Source: Microbulbifer sp. SAOS-129_SWC
GTDB lineage: Bacteria > Pseudomonadota > Gammaproteobacteria > Pseudomonadales > Cellvibrionaceae
DNA: 64,000 nucleotides
Assembly (NCBI RefSeq): GCF_039696035.1
Contig: NZ_CP155567.1
Location: 1,253,501 to 1,317,500 of the forward strand
Reading direction: 5' to 3'
Shown here: positions 9,114-17,181 of the stretch, piece after piece
Layout: each line of letters begins with the position of its first letter
How positions within the stretch are numbered: the stretch's first letter is position 1
Notes under the pieces: model-generated
The model's database searches: none
Seen by the model: the letters and a program-made list of their open reading frames with translations, nothing else
What the model was told of the DNA's origin: nothing
Position numbers and translations under genes: made by a program

Positions 9114-9240
9114 TTGAGAAATTTACTGCGACAGAACACGGGAAGTAACGCGCTTGTCGAATGTTTCAGTCTTTCTCCCCAGGGGCGCGCCCCCGCGCCC
9201 CGCTCTGTGAGACCCGGTGACCTCTCTGTCACCGTTCCGA

Positions 9241-9268
9241 CCGCGCAATTGCGCGGTTTTTTTATTTT
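9241..9268 (+). terminator. Rho-independent terminator of ald
   Basis: A self-complementary CCGCGCAATTGCGCGG followed by TTTTTTTATTTT. It lies about 160 bp after the ald stop and is the only strong terminator there. Confidence 0.85.
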
Positions 9269-9335
9269 CGGGGATTGGTTTCTGTTGCCGAGGGCTCCGA
9301 ACTGAATATTTCTCCGCCGTCTTCCCTGTATAAAG

Positions 9336-9421
9336 GGCTTTATCGCTTTGAAAGTTTTCTGTGCCTTAAGCGCGCTGTCGTGAATCTGTGGAAAAGAAAA
9401 CCGCGCGCGATCTGTAGGGGC
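9336..9421 (+). repeat. 85-bp repeat unit, copy 1
   Basis: Begins GGCTTTATCGCTTTGAAAG, contains GTGCCTTAAGCGCGC and CTGTGGAAAAGAAA, and ends CGATCTGTAGGGGCG, running straight into palindrome P1. It aligns along its length with the units at 9448 and 13775. It lies in the 486-bp gap between ald and rsmE, which otherwise holds only the ald terminators. Confidence 0.7.
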
Positions 9422-9442
9422 GGACACAGGGTCCGCCCCTAC
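9414..9442 (+). repeat. Palindromic repeat P1
   Basis: GTAGGGGCGGAC-ACAGG-GTCCGCCCCTAC, a perfect 12-bp stem with a 5-nt loop. One of six related palindromes in the window (also 13745, 13858, 37822, 57243, 57754). Confidence 0.8.
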
Positions 9443-9447
9443 GGAAC

Positions 9448-9530
9448 CGGGCTTTATCGATTTGACAGAGTCCTGTGCCTCAAGCGCTCGGTAGTGAACC
9501 TGTGCAAAAGAAATCTACGCGTGCCCGGTA
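9448..9530 (+). repeat. 85-bp repeat unit, copy 2
   Basis: Follows P1 through CTACGGAACC. It reads GGCTTTATCGATTTGACAG, then GTGCCTCAAGCGCTCG, then CTGTGCAAAAGAAA. It matches copy 1 over most of its length, so the two form an imperfect tandem repeat with a palindrome between them. The far end has drifted. Confidence 0.7.
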
Positions 9531-9565
9531 ACGGGAGTTGTGGATTGTTTCGGGTGACAGGGGCG

Positions 9566-10282
9566 TTAGCGCCCGGGAAACAGCCGTCCAAGTAGCACTG
9601 GTAGTGCCGTTTCCACCCGCAGGATTCGCGGACCCAGATGTACTGCGTCGAAGCCCGTCTCCTGCAGCTTTTCCACTTCGTAGGGAATAAAACCGCCCTC
9701 GGGGCCAATCGCCAGCGTGGTGGGGGAGGTGATATCCACAGGGCAGGGGGTGTCGGTGACCGGGTGGGCGACAAGTTTCCGTGATTCGGCGGCGATTGCC
9801 GGTAATTCGTCTTCGACAAACGGTTTGAAGCGCTTGCGTAGTTCTATCTGCGGCATGCGCGTATCCACGGCCTGTTCCAGGCCCAGCAGGCATTGCTCGC
9901 GCAGTTTGTCCCCATCCAGCCACGGGGTCTGCCAGTAAGACTTCTCCACCCGGTAGGCGTTGATCAGGTACAGCTTTTTGACCCCCAATGCGGTGGCGTG
10001 CTGGATGGTGCGCTTGAGCATTTTCGGCCGCGGCAGCGCCAGGATCAGGGCCAGCGGCAGGCCGGGCGGCGGGTCGCGGTGGAACTCGACCTGCAGTTCT
10101 GCAAAGTCGTCGTTCAGTTCACAGATGCGGCCGCTGCCGATCTGCCCGTCGAGCAGGCCGATGCGCAGGCTGTCGCCGGCGCCGGCGCGGTGGACCTGCT
10201 GGATATGCTGCAGGCGGCGCCCATCCAGGCGCGCGCGGTCCGGCGCGATGAAGTCAGCGGTTTCGAGGAGAACGAGATTCAA
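9566..10282 (-). CDS. rsmE: 16S rRNA (uracil-1498-N3) methyltransferase RsmE
   Basis: A 238-residue SPOUT methyltransferase that modifies U1498 of 16S rRNA. The N-terminal PUA-like part has GRRLQHIQQVHRAGAGDSLRIG. The C-terminal knot has LAIGPEGGFIPYEVEKLQ and HLGPRILRVETALPVLLG, the SAM-binding motifs of the family. The only start that gives the usual N-terminus (MNLVLLETADFIAP) is a TTG at 10282; no good ribosome site precedes it, so expression may be low. It stands alone, with the repeat cluster downstream of it. Confidence 0.95.
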   Translation of the reverse strand: MNLVLLETADFIAPDRARLDGRRLQHIQQVHRAGAGDSLRIGLLDGQIGSGRICELNDDFAELQVEFHRDPPPGLPLALILALPRPKMLKRTIQHATALGVKKLYLINAYRVEKSYWQTPWLDGDKLREQCLLGLEQAVDTRMPQIELRKRFKPFVEDELPAIAAESRKLVAHPVTDTPCPVDITSPTTLAIGPEGGFIPYEVEKLQETGFDAVHLGPRILRVETALPVLLGRLFPGR

Positions 10283-10315
10283 GCGGAGGCGCTCATATGG
10301 TCGTGAGTGGCGGGT

Positions 10316-11161
10316 TCAGGTGGCGGCGCTGGCAATGGCGCCTTTGCCGATGCCCTCGTAGGCGCGCACAGTGACCTGGCGGCCGGGTTCCTCAGCCGCA
10401 ATCTGCACGGCGATATACTGGGCCAGTTGCTCGACAGTGGTATCGCAGTCCACCAGCTCGCAGCGCGCGGCGGGAATGGTCAGCGCGAAATCCCCCTGGC
10501 GGGCGCGGTAGGCGAAATCCAGGGCATCGTTGCCGGCGGGGGCGGACAGGTCCTCGCGGGTACCCAGGTAGATATCCCGCCAGCGCTCGGCCCACTTGGC
10601 CTCCCACGGCTGGCTGCGCGCGCCGTCGAGCAAGATCTGGATGCGCGAACGATGGCCGTGGGCGATGCGCTGGCAGTTGCCGTCGTGCTTTTTGAGGCCG
10701 TGGCTGTAGTGGTAGAAGGCATCGTCGATGGCTTCACAGTCAAACGTCAGGTGCAGCTTTTCGACACTGGTGGGAAAGGCGCTGGCCAGTTGCTGCACGC
10801 TCCAGCGCGCGACACTGTCGCCATCGATGGCTTCCGCCTCTACCAGCGCAAACGCCTGCGCCGGCCCGCTGACAGCGATCTCGCCGCCATCGGCCAGCTG
10901 CCAGCGCAGCGCCACCCGGTCCCCGTCGCGCTGCAGCCGCAGGTGCGGTGAGGCGGTGGGTACCAGCAGGCGGTGATCCAGTTCATCGTCCAGCCAGTTG
11001 CGCAGGGTTTTCTTGACGATACCGAAGTCGCACACCATGCCCTGATCGTCGAGGGCGCCGTCGAGGACCGCGTTGGCCAGCCAGGTTTCGCCCACCAGGC
11101 CGCGCTGGTGATCGAGGTAGCTGAAATCCACATTGGTGAGGTTGTCGACAAACAGATGCAT
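10316..11161 (-). CDS. Tandem QueD/PTPS-like protein (6-carboxytetrahydropterin synthase family)
   Basis: A 281-residue protein made of two QueD/PTPS-like halves; ordinary QueD is about 120-140 residues. The N-terminal half keeps LDDQGMVCDFGIVKKTL and the LDHR catalytic Asp-His, but where the zinc site HGHxY should be it has LVGETW. The C-terminal half keeps CQRIAHGHRSRIQI, the catalytic Cys and zinc His pair, but has no GMVxDF or LDH motif; it ends in a TVEQLAQYIA segment like the family's Glu helix. So the parts of one active site are split across two domains. No queC, queE or queF is near. The substrate is uncertain. Confidence 0.75.
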   Translation of the reverse strand: MHLFVDNLTNVDFSYLDHQRGLVGETWLANAVLDGALDDQGMVCDFGIVKKTLRNWLDDELDHRLLVPTASPHLRLQRDGDRVALRWQLADGGEIAVSGPAQAFALVEAEAIDGDSVARWSVQQLASAFPTSVEKLHLTFDCEAIDDAFYHYSHGLKKHDGNCQRIAHGHRSRIQILLDGARSQPWEAKWAERWRDIYLGTREDLSAPAGNDALDFAYRARQGDFALTIPAARCELVDCDTTVEQLAQYIAVQIAAEEPGRQVTVRAYEGIGKGAIASAAT

Positions 11162-11279
11162 AAAGTTCTTCGATCTCTGGGGTTGCGATATGGCCGGGTT
11201 GCGGGCCCGACTGGGGGCCGGATCCGTTCGCGGTCATTATAACCTGTATACAGGGCTGGAACTCGCGCCGATGAGTCTC

Positions 11280-11285
11280 TATAAT
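11280..11285 (+). promoter_or_regulatory. -10 box of the SRP RNA promoter
   Basis: A perfect TATAAT about 45 bp before the start of the paired SRP RNA sequence, with a weak -35 (TGGAAC near 11257). A stable RNA gene would be expected to have such a promoter. Confidence 0.6.
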
Positions 11286-11329
11286 CGCGCCCTCTTCGCT
11301 GCTAAGGGTATTCCCGCAGTGGAGATGTT

Positions 11330-11447
<118 letters not shown>

Positions 11448-11663
11448 TTTCCCCCCTTCCCGCTGATCGTTTTCCCTGCGCCCCGTATTCCCACACCGGA
11501 AAATCTCACTGCTTTGCTACCCGATTGGGGAATTCTGTGCCTATGTGGAGGCACAGCCCGCGCCGCTATCCCAGCGCAGCGCGCCTGTATGCTATAAACG
11601 ACGACACCAATCCGGAATCGATAACACCGTTCCGGTAAGTCCAATACTGTTCAGAGGGAACTG

Positions 11664-13553
11664 ATGAAGACCATTGCCCTGGCGATGATTGCCGCCACCC
11701 TGGTACTTGCCGGCTGCGACGGCGATCGCGCCGCAGAGCCGCCAACCCTGACCTCCAAAGTCGCCGCGCAGGAAGAGGCCACCGCGCAGGGCGAGGTCGC
11801 CGGCACGCGTGCGGCGCTGACCGCCGACGACGCCAAGGCATTCCTCACCGACGCGCAGGCACAGCTGGCCAAGCTGTCGGAGGAATCCAGCCATGCGAGC
11901 TGGCTGGCGGCCACCTATATCAATGTGGATTCCGAGTTCGTCGAGTCCCTCGCGTCCGAGCGCTACACCGCCCTGGCGGTCAAGCTGGCCTCGGAGGCGG
12001 CTAAATTCGATCCGGTGACGCTGGACCCCGAAACCCGCCGCCAACTGACCATGCTCAAGCAGAGCCTGGTACTGCCGGCACCGAAAGATCCGAAGTTGAC
12101 CGCGGAGCTGGCGCAGATCGGCTCCAAGCTGCAGGGCATGTACGGCGCCGGCAAATATTGCCGCGACCAGAAGGGCGAGGAGAAGTGCTACTCGCTGACC
12201 GAAATGGGCCAGCTGATGGCCACCAGCCGCGACCCCAAGCTGCTCAAGGAGTTGTGGGTCGGCTGGCGCAAAGTGGCGCCGCCGATGAAGCCGCTGTACG
12301 AGCGTGAGGTGGAAATCGCCAACGCCGGCGCCAGGGACCTGGGTTACGACAACCTGAGTGTGATGTGGCGCTCCAAGTACGATATGGATGCGGACGCCTT
12401 TTCCGCGGACATGGATGCGCAGTGGAACAAGGTTAAGCCGCTCTACAACGCACTTTACTGCCATGTGCGCGCCAAGCTGAACGATTACTACGGCGACGAC
12501 GTGGTGCCGCCCCACGGCAAGATTCCCGCGCACCTGCTCGGTAATATGTGGGCGCAGGAGTGGGGCAATATTTACGATATCGTCAAAGACGACAATATGC
12601 AGGCGCCCTACGACCTGACCAAGCTGGTGCAGGACTCCGGCATGGGCGAGCGGGACATGGTCAAGGTGGGTGAGCGCTTCTTTACCTCGCTGGGCTTCAA
12701 GCCGCTGCCGCAGACCTTCTGGGAGCGCTCGCAGTTCACCAAGCCGCGCGACCGCGACGTGGTGTGCCATGCGAGTGCCTGGGACCTGGATGCCAAGAAC
12801 GATGTGCGCATCAAGATGTGCATCCACAAGACCGGCGAAGACCTGGTGACCATTCACCACGAGCTGGGGCACAACTTCTACCAGCGCATCTACCAGGACC
12901 AGCCGTTCCTGTACCAGGACGGTGCCAACGACGGTTTCCACGAGGCGGTGGGCGACACCATCGCGCTGTCGATTACCCCCAAATACCTGAAACAGATCGG
13001 CCTGCTGGACAAGGTGCCGGACCAGAGCAAGGATCTCGGCTTCCTGATGCAGCAGGCGCTGGACAAGATTGCCTTCCTGCCGTTCGGCCTGCTGGTAGAC
13101 AAGTGGCGCTGGGAAGTCTTTAACGGCGACGTGAAGCCCGGTGATTACAACAAGGCCTGGTGGAAGCTGCGCGAGGAATACCAGGGCATAGCACCGCCGG
13201 TGGCGCGTTCGGAGGCCAACTTCGATCCGGGCGCCAAATACCATATTCCCGCCAATACACCCTATGCGCGCTACTTCCTCGCGCGTATCCAGCAGTTCCA
13301 GTTCCACCGCGCCCTGTGCGAGGCCGCCGGCGAAACCGGCCCGCTGCACCGCTGCTCCATCTACAAGAACACCGCCGCCGGCAAGAAACTGCGCAAGATG
13401 CTCGCCATGGGCGCCAGCAAGCCGTGGCCCGACGCCATGGAAGTGCTCACCGGCCAGCGCGAACTGGATGCTTCGGCGATCATCGACTATTTCCAGCCGT
13501 TAATGGACTACCTCAACGAACAAAACAAAAACCGCGACTGCAGCTGGGATTAG
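11664..13553 (+). CDS. Peptidase M2 (angiotensin-converting-enzyme-like) lipoprotein
   Basis: A 629-residue zinc dipeptidyl carboxypeptidase of family M2. The N-terminus ends in LVLAGC, a lipobox with Cys18, so it is probably anchored to a membrane facing the periplasm. The zinc site HELGH is at residues 399-403, and FHEAVGD, with the third ligand Glu, follows about 25 residues later. Length and motifs fit bacterial ACE homologues, which cut dipeptides from peptide C-termini. Its function in bacteria is probably peptide nutrition. The stop codon lies inside a large hairpin at 13549-13591. Confidence 0.93.
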   Translation: MKTIALAMIAATLVLAGCDGDRAAEPPTLTSKVAAQEEATAQGEVAGTRAALTADDAKAFLTDAQAQLAKLSEESSHASWLAATYINVDSEFVESLASERYTALAVKLASEAAKFDPVTLDPETRRQLTMLKQSLVLPAPKDPKLTAELAQIGSKLQGMYGAGKYCRDQKGEEKCYSLTEMGQLMATSRDPKLLKELWVGWRKVAPPMKPLYEREVEIANAGARDLGYDNLSVMWRSKYDMDADAFSADMDAQWNKVKPLYNALYCHVRAKLNDYYGDDVVPPHGKIPAHLLGNMWAQEWGNIYDIVKDDNMQAPYDLTKLVQDSGMGERDMVKVGERFFTSLGFKPLPQTFWERSQFTKPRDRDVVCHASAWDLDAKNDVRIKMCIHKTGEDLVTIHHELGHNFYQRIYQDQPFLYQDGANDGFHEAVGDTIALSITPKYLKQIGLLDKVPDQSKDLGFLMQQALDKIAFLPFGLLVDKWRWEVFNGDVKPGDYNKAWWKLREEYQGIAPPVARSEANFDPGAKYHIPANTPYARYFLARIQQFQFHRALCEAAGETGPLHRCSIYKNTAAGKKLRKMLAMGASKPWPDAMEVLTGQRELDASAIIDYFQPLMDYLNEQNKNRDCSWD

Positions 13554-13591
13554 CTGCGCGCTTAGCGAGCACGGCTCGCTGCGCAGCTAAT
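13549..13591 (+). terminator. Hairpin over the stop codon of the M2 peptidase
   Basis: ATTAGCTGCGC, a 4-nt bulge, AGCGAGC-ACG-GCTCGCT, GCGCAGCTAAT: 18 paired bases in two stems. It contains the TAG stop (13551-13553). No T tract follows. It could act as a terminator or as a 3'-end block to exonucleases. Confidence 0.5.
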
Positions 13592-13701
13592 CGACCGGCC
13601 ATGGATGGCCGGGCCGGTGCTAGAGCGAACACTCATATGTAACGCCAGGGATGGCGATATTGCGGTCGGCTGTTTCCGCGAAGCTAATCGACCGGCCATG
13701 G
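13585..13701 (+). repeat. Direct repeat of 20 bp, 97 bp apart
   Basis: AGCTAATCGACCGGCCATGG occurs at 13585-13604 and again at 13682-13701. The first copy also starts a hairpin with GGCCGGGCCGGT. It looks like a local duplication inside the 395-bp gap (13554-13948), which holds no gene that I can support. Confidence 0.7.
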
Positions 13702-13744
13702 GCCGCAGGCGCCGTGAATGCCCGCAGCGGCCGGGCAGCCCTTC

Positions 13745-13765
13745 GGGCGAACACAAGGTTCGCCC
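13745..13765 (+). repeat. Palindromic repeat P2
   Basis: GGGCGAAC-ACAAG-GTTCGCCC, followed by CTACGGAACAGG as after P1. Its loop ACAAG is the complement of the P3 loop, so P2 and P3 are in opposite orientation around repeat unit 3. Confidence 0.8.
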
Positions 13766-13774
13766 CTACGGAAC

Positions 13775-13861
13775 AGGCTTTGTTGTGCCGAAAAAGCTCA
13801 GTGCCTCAACTGGCCCGTAGCGCAACGGTGGAAATGCACACCGGACTCGATCTGCAGGGGC
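13775..13861 (+). repeat. 85-bp repeat unit, copy 3
   Basis: Begins GGCTTTGTTGTGCCG, contains CAGTGCCTCAACTGGC and GGTGGAAATGCACACCGG, and ends CGATCTGCAGGGGCG in palindrome P3. It is the most diverged copy but keeps both ends and the GTGCCT and GTGGAAA blocks of copies 1 and 2. Confidence 0.65.
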
Positions 13862-13878
13862 GAACCTTGTGTTCGCCC
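13858..13878 (-). repeat. Palindromic repeat P3
   Basis: GGGCGAAC-CTTGT-GTTCGCCC; the loop marks it as the reverse orientation. It closes the P2-unit-P3 block. Confidence 0.8.
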
Positions 13879-13948
13879 GGCTCGCCGGCCCACCCCAATC
13901 CTCTCTTCCCGGGAACGCGGCACGCCAGCTCCGCATTTTCACATCGTT

Positions 13949-15151
13949 TCAAAACTGCGCCTGCGCGGTGAGCCACAGCTTGTCCGTATCCACGCTGAAG
14001 TCGTCGGCGCTGTAACTGCTGTACTTCAGGCTCAGCGCGACCGCATCCAGTTTTCCCCCCACGACAAAGCCGTATTCACTGCCCAACTGATTCATCCCGG
14101 AAACTTCGGTGTCATCGGAATTGAGCTGGTGGTAGTTGAGCGCGAGGTTGATACCCGCCAGCTCGGTACCGAGCGAGGCGTACACGTCCTCGATACCGCC
14201 GGCGATATTGCCACTGCCGCCGCCGAGAAACTTGTCGTTCCAGCCCTGGAATTTGTGCAGGGTCGCCAGCGGGGTAATGAACTGCCCGTCGGCGCCGTCC
14301 GCTCCCAGTAGTTCATAGCCCGCCTTGAGCGTGACGGCACCGAATCGGTAACCCCCCTCGGCGAACAGGTAAGCGGCGCGGTAGCTGGCTGGATTGTCAG
14401 CGGCCGCAGATTGGGTAGCGTATTCCAGCGCATACAGTGCCGGACCGGTTTTGCCGGCGAAACGCAGGCCGTAGGTGTCGGTGGAAAAGCCCGGCGCATC
14501 CAGGTTGTCGATCAGGTAGGCGTAGGCGGATAGCGCCCCCGCACTCACTCCGGTGTATTTTGTATTGAACAGGTAGGTATCATTCTTGTGGTCGCCCAGC
14601 GGGCTGTCTTCACCAAAGATGCGGTTGACGTTATCGACATGGGCGAGAAACAACGTGGTGTCGGTGAGGCTGCGGTTGGTGATACTGAAACCGTCGTAGG
14701 TCTGCTCGTTCTGCCGGAAACCGACACCACCGACAAAACGCTGGTTGTCCAGCAGAATGCGCTGGCGGCCGTACTTCAATGTGGTATCGCCAGCCCCGTA
14801 GGCGAGCACCGCCTGATTCACTTCGGTGCCCTCCGGGTCGGCGATACCACCTTCGTACTTTGTCATATGCGTGACGTCGTCCATCTCGATCAATGCGCTG
14901 AAACCGCGGAAGGTGGCCGACTGGAAACCGAGACGGGTCTTCAGGCTGGTCAGGTCCACCGTGTCGGTGCCCTCGGTGTTCACCTGCTCGCTGCGCGCGC
15001 GCAGGGACAGCGATGCCTTCCCCTGGCTCAGCGCCTCGCCAACGGTGCTGGCAGTGCTTGTGGATTCGACTTCGTCGGCAGCCTGGGCTGGCACGGTGGT
15101 TGCGCACAGCGCGAGTGTCAGCAGTGACAGAGGTTGGTGCATTGTTTTCAT
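13949..15151 (-). CDS. Outer membrane porin, alginate-export-like family
   Basis: A 400-residue beta-barrel protein. The signal peptide ends AQAAD at about residue 26. It has YGRQRILLDNQRFVGGVGFRQNEQ, the strand-turn signature of alginate-export (AlgE-like) porins, and ends in Phe (LTAQAQF) as outer membrane barrels do. It is last in the nitrate ABC transporter operon, 70 bp after the ATPase gene, so a role in taking the same substrate across the outer membrane is likely. The family name does not show that it carries alginate. Confidence 0.85.
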   Translation of the reverse strand: MKTMHQPLSLLTLALCATTVPAQAADEVESTSTASTVGEALSQGKASLSLRARSEQVNTEGTDTVDLTSLKTRLGFQSATFRGFSALIEMDDVTHMTKYEGGIADPEGTEVNQAVLAYGAGDTTLKYGRQRILLDNQRFVGGVGFRQNEQTYDGFSITNRSLTDTTLFLAHVDNVNRIFGEDSPLGDHKNDTYLFNTKYTGVSAGALSAYAYLIDNLDAPGFSTDTYGLRFAGKTGPALYALEYATQSAAADNPASYRAAYLFAEGGYRFGAVTLKAGYELLGADGADGQFITPLATLHKFQGWNDKFLGGGSGNIAGGIEDVYASLGTELAGINLALNYHQLNSDDTEVSGMNQLGSEYGFVVGGKLDAVALSLKYSSYSADDFSVDTDKLWLTAQAQF

Positions 15152-15221
15152 TTGGCGTTTTCCGGTAAGTGAGGTAATCGTTAAGGGTTGTAGCGCTTGT
15201 GTGTGCCCCTGGCAGTAACGT

Positions 15222-16079
15222 TTACGCCGCGTGTTCCACGGACTTGTTATCGGATGTAGATGTCTCTGCTGTGGCAGCGGCGGTTTGCGCTGTGTGAAGG
15301 CGTCCGTGTCGTTCGTGCAGGAATTTCAGTACGCGCGCGCGGTAGTGGTTGTAGCCGGGATCGTCGGCCAGGGTCAGGCGGCGCCGTGGCCGCTCCAGCT
15401 CCACCGTGAGAATTTCGCCGATGGTGGCGGCGGGGCCGTTGCTCATCATCACGATGCGGTCGGACAGCAGCACTGCCTCGTCGACGTCGTGGGTGATCAT
15501 GACGACGGTATTGTTCAGCGTCGCCTGGATCTCCATCAGGGAATCCTGCATATGGGCACGGGTCAGCGCGTCCAGCGCGCCGAAAGGTTCATCCATCAGC
15601 AGCACCTTGGGCTGCATGGCCAGGGCGCGGGCAATACCGACCCGCTGCTTCATGCCGCCGGATATTTCCCCGGGCCGCTTGTGCATCGCGTGCTCCATCT
15701 GCACCAGGCGCAGGTTGTGCTCGATCCACTCACGCAGTTCGGCGCGACTTTTGCGCTTGGCGTAAACCTGGCGCACGGCCAGCTCGACATTTTGATAGGC
15801 GCTGAGCCACGGCAGCAGGGAGTGATTCTGGAACACCACCGCGCGCTCCGGCCCGGGTTCGGTCACTTCGCGGCCATCCAGGATGACGCCGCCGCGGGTG
15901 GCGCGGTAGAGACCGGCCACCACATTGAGCACGGTCGATTTACCGCAACCGGAGTGGCCGATCAGCGACACAAATTCGCCATGGCGGATTTGCAGGTTGA
16001 TGTCGCGCAGCGCGCAGAAGGAGCCACCGGGGGCGGGGAATTCCATATCGATATGGCTGATATCCAGTAAATAACTCAT
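15222..16079 (-). CDS. Nitrate/sulfonate-type ABC transporter ATPase (NrtD/TauB-like)
   Basis: A 285-residue ABC ATPase with Walker A GHSGCGKST, signature ISGGMKQRVGIARAL, Walker B VLLMDEPFGALD and switch His in MITHDVDEA. This pattern is that of the NrtD/SsuB/TauB group. I start at 16079 (MSYLLDISHIDMEF); the open frame continues upstream into the permease without similarity. A Ser/Thr/Ala-rich tail of about 25 residues follows the ATPase core. It drives the permease at 16124 and the binding protein at 17182. Confidence 0.93.
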   Translation of the reverse strand: MSYLLDISHIDMEFPAPGGSFCALRDINLQIRHGEFVSLIGHSGCGKSTVLNVVAGLYRATRGGVILDGREVTEPGPERAVVFQNHSLLPWLSAYQNVELAVRQVYAKRKSRAELREWIEHNLRLVQMEHAMHKRPGEISGGMKQRVGIARALAMQPKVLLMDEPFGALDALTRAHMQDSLMEIQATLNNTVVMITHDVDEAVLLSDRIVMMSNGPAATIGEILTVELERPRRRLTLADDPGYNHYRARVLKFLHERHGRLHTAQTAAATAETSTSDNKSVEHAA

Positions 16080-16123
16080 GACGCCCTCCCAAAAATTGAT
16101 TGGCAGTCTTTTTCGGCAAACGG

Positions 16124-17137
16124 TTAGTGGGTGACGCTGTCCCTGTCCCAGGAAATCAGCTTCTGCAGTGCCAGCATGGCGCGGTCGAGCGCAAAGCCGA
16201 TCGTGCCGATGACAATAACGGCGGCCATGATGCGGGCCAGGGAGTCGGAGCTGCCGTTCTGGAATTCGTCCCAGACAAATTTGCCCAGCCCCGGGCTCTG
16301 CGCCAGCATCTCCGCTGCGATCAGCACCATCCAGGCGACCCCGAGTGACAGGCGCATGCCGGTAAAAATTGCCGGAATCGATGCGGGCAACACGATCTTG
16401 CGCACGTGCCGCAGTGGCGACAGGCGCAGCACCCGGCTGACATTGACCAGGTCGCTGTCGATGGATGCTACGCCGACGGCAGTGTTGATCAGCATTGGCC
16501 ACAGGCAGCACAGGGTCACCGTGATCATCGAGTTGAGAAACGATTTGGCCAGCAGCGGATCACTGCTGGTGTAGAGTGCGCTGACCACCATGGTGACCAG
16601 CGGCAGCCAGGCCAGCGGCGATACCGGTTTGAACAATTGCACGATCGGGTTGATGGCACTGTGCAGCGCGCGGCTCAGGCCGCTGGCGATGCCCAGGGGA
16701 ATCGCCGCTGCAGCGGCGAGCAGGAAGCCGCTCAGCACTGTTACCAGGCTGGTGAGTATCTGGTCGATAAACGTTTCCCTGCCGGTAAAGGCGCGGATTT
16801 TTGGCTGGTAGTCGGAGTCGGCCGCCACCCGCTCGGCATTGCGGATTTTCTGTCGCTGGTAAAATGCGACGGCCTTTGCCCGGGTCTGCCGATGCTCCTG
16901 ATAGAGTGCGCCGAACTGCTCCCACACCGCCGCCGGGCCGGGAAACTGACCCAGCGAAGTGTTGATATTGCTCGCCGCCGCCGACCACAGCAGCAGAAAG
17001 GCGAGGATGCCGACCAGCGGCAGCACCGCCCGCTGCATTGCGCGATCCAGCCAATTGCGACCGGCAAACGGCACTCTGGCGGCGAGATTCCAGGCGGGCA
17101 GCTTTCTGCCCTCGATGGCACTCGAATTCATTCCCAT
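16124..17137 (-). CDS. Nitrate-type ABC transporter permease (NrtB-like)
   Basis: A 337-residue inner membrane permease of the BPD_transp_1 family with about six helices. It has a long segment of about 75 residues between helix 1 and the core (FPGPAAVWEQFGALYQEHRQ, then onward), which is typical of NrtB-type proteins linked to NrtA-like receptors. The coupling loop with the EAA motif is near residue 255 (VLRLSPLRHVRKIVLPASIP). It sits between the receptor and ATPase genes in one operon. Confidence 0.92.
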   Translation of the reverse strand: MGMNSSAIEGRKLPAWNLAARVPFAGRNWLDRAMQRAVLPLVGILAFLLLWSAAASNINTSLGQFPGPAAVWEQFGALYQEHRQTRAKAVAFYQRQKIRNAERVAADSDYQPKIRAFTGRETFIDQILTSLVTVLSGFLLAAAAAIPLGIASGLSRALHSAINPIVQLFKPVSPLAWLPLVTMVVSALYTSSDPLLAKSFLNSMITVTLCCLWPMLINTAVGVASIDSDLVNVSRVLRLSPLRHVRKIVLPASIPAIFTGMRLSLGVAWMVLIAAEMLAQSPGLGKFVWDEFQNGSSDSLARIMAAVIVIGTIGFALDRAMLALQKLISWDRDSVTH

Positions 17138-17181
17138 TTACCTCGTGGCGGTGGATTCCGGTGAAGGTTTGCTTTGGTGGA

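Noticed and set aside
7889..9427. A 512-codon open frame opposite ald
   Set aside because: Shadow of alanine dehydrogenase with biased codons; no recognisable motif and no ribosome site.
11592..13349. A 585-codon open frame opposite the M2 peptidase gene
   Set aside because: Shadow frame; the plus strand has HELGH, a lipobox and family length.
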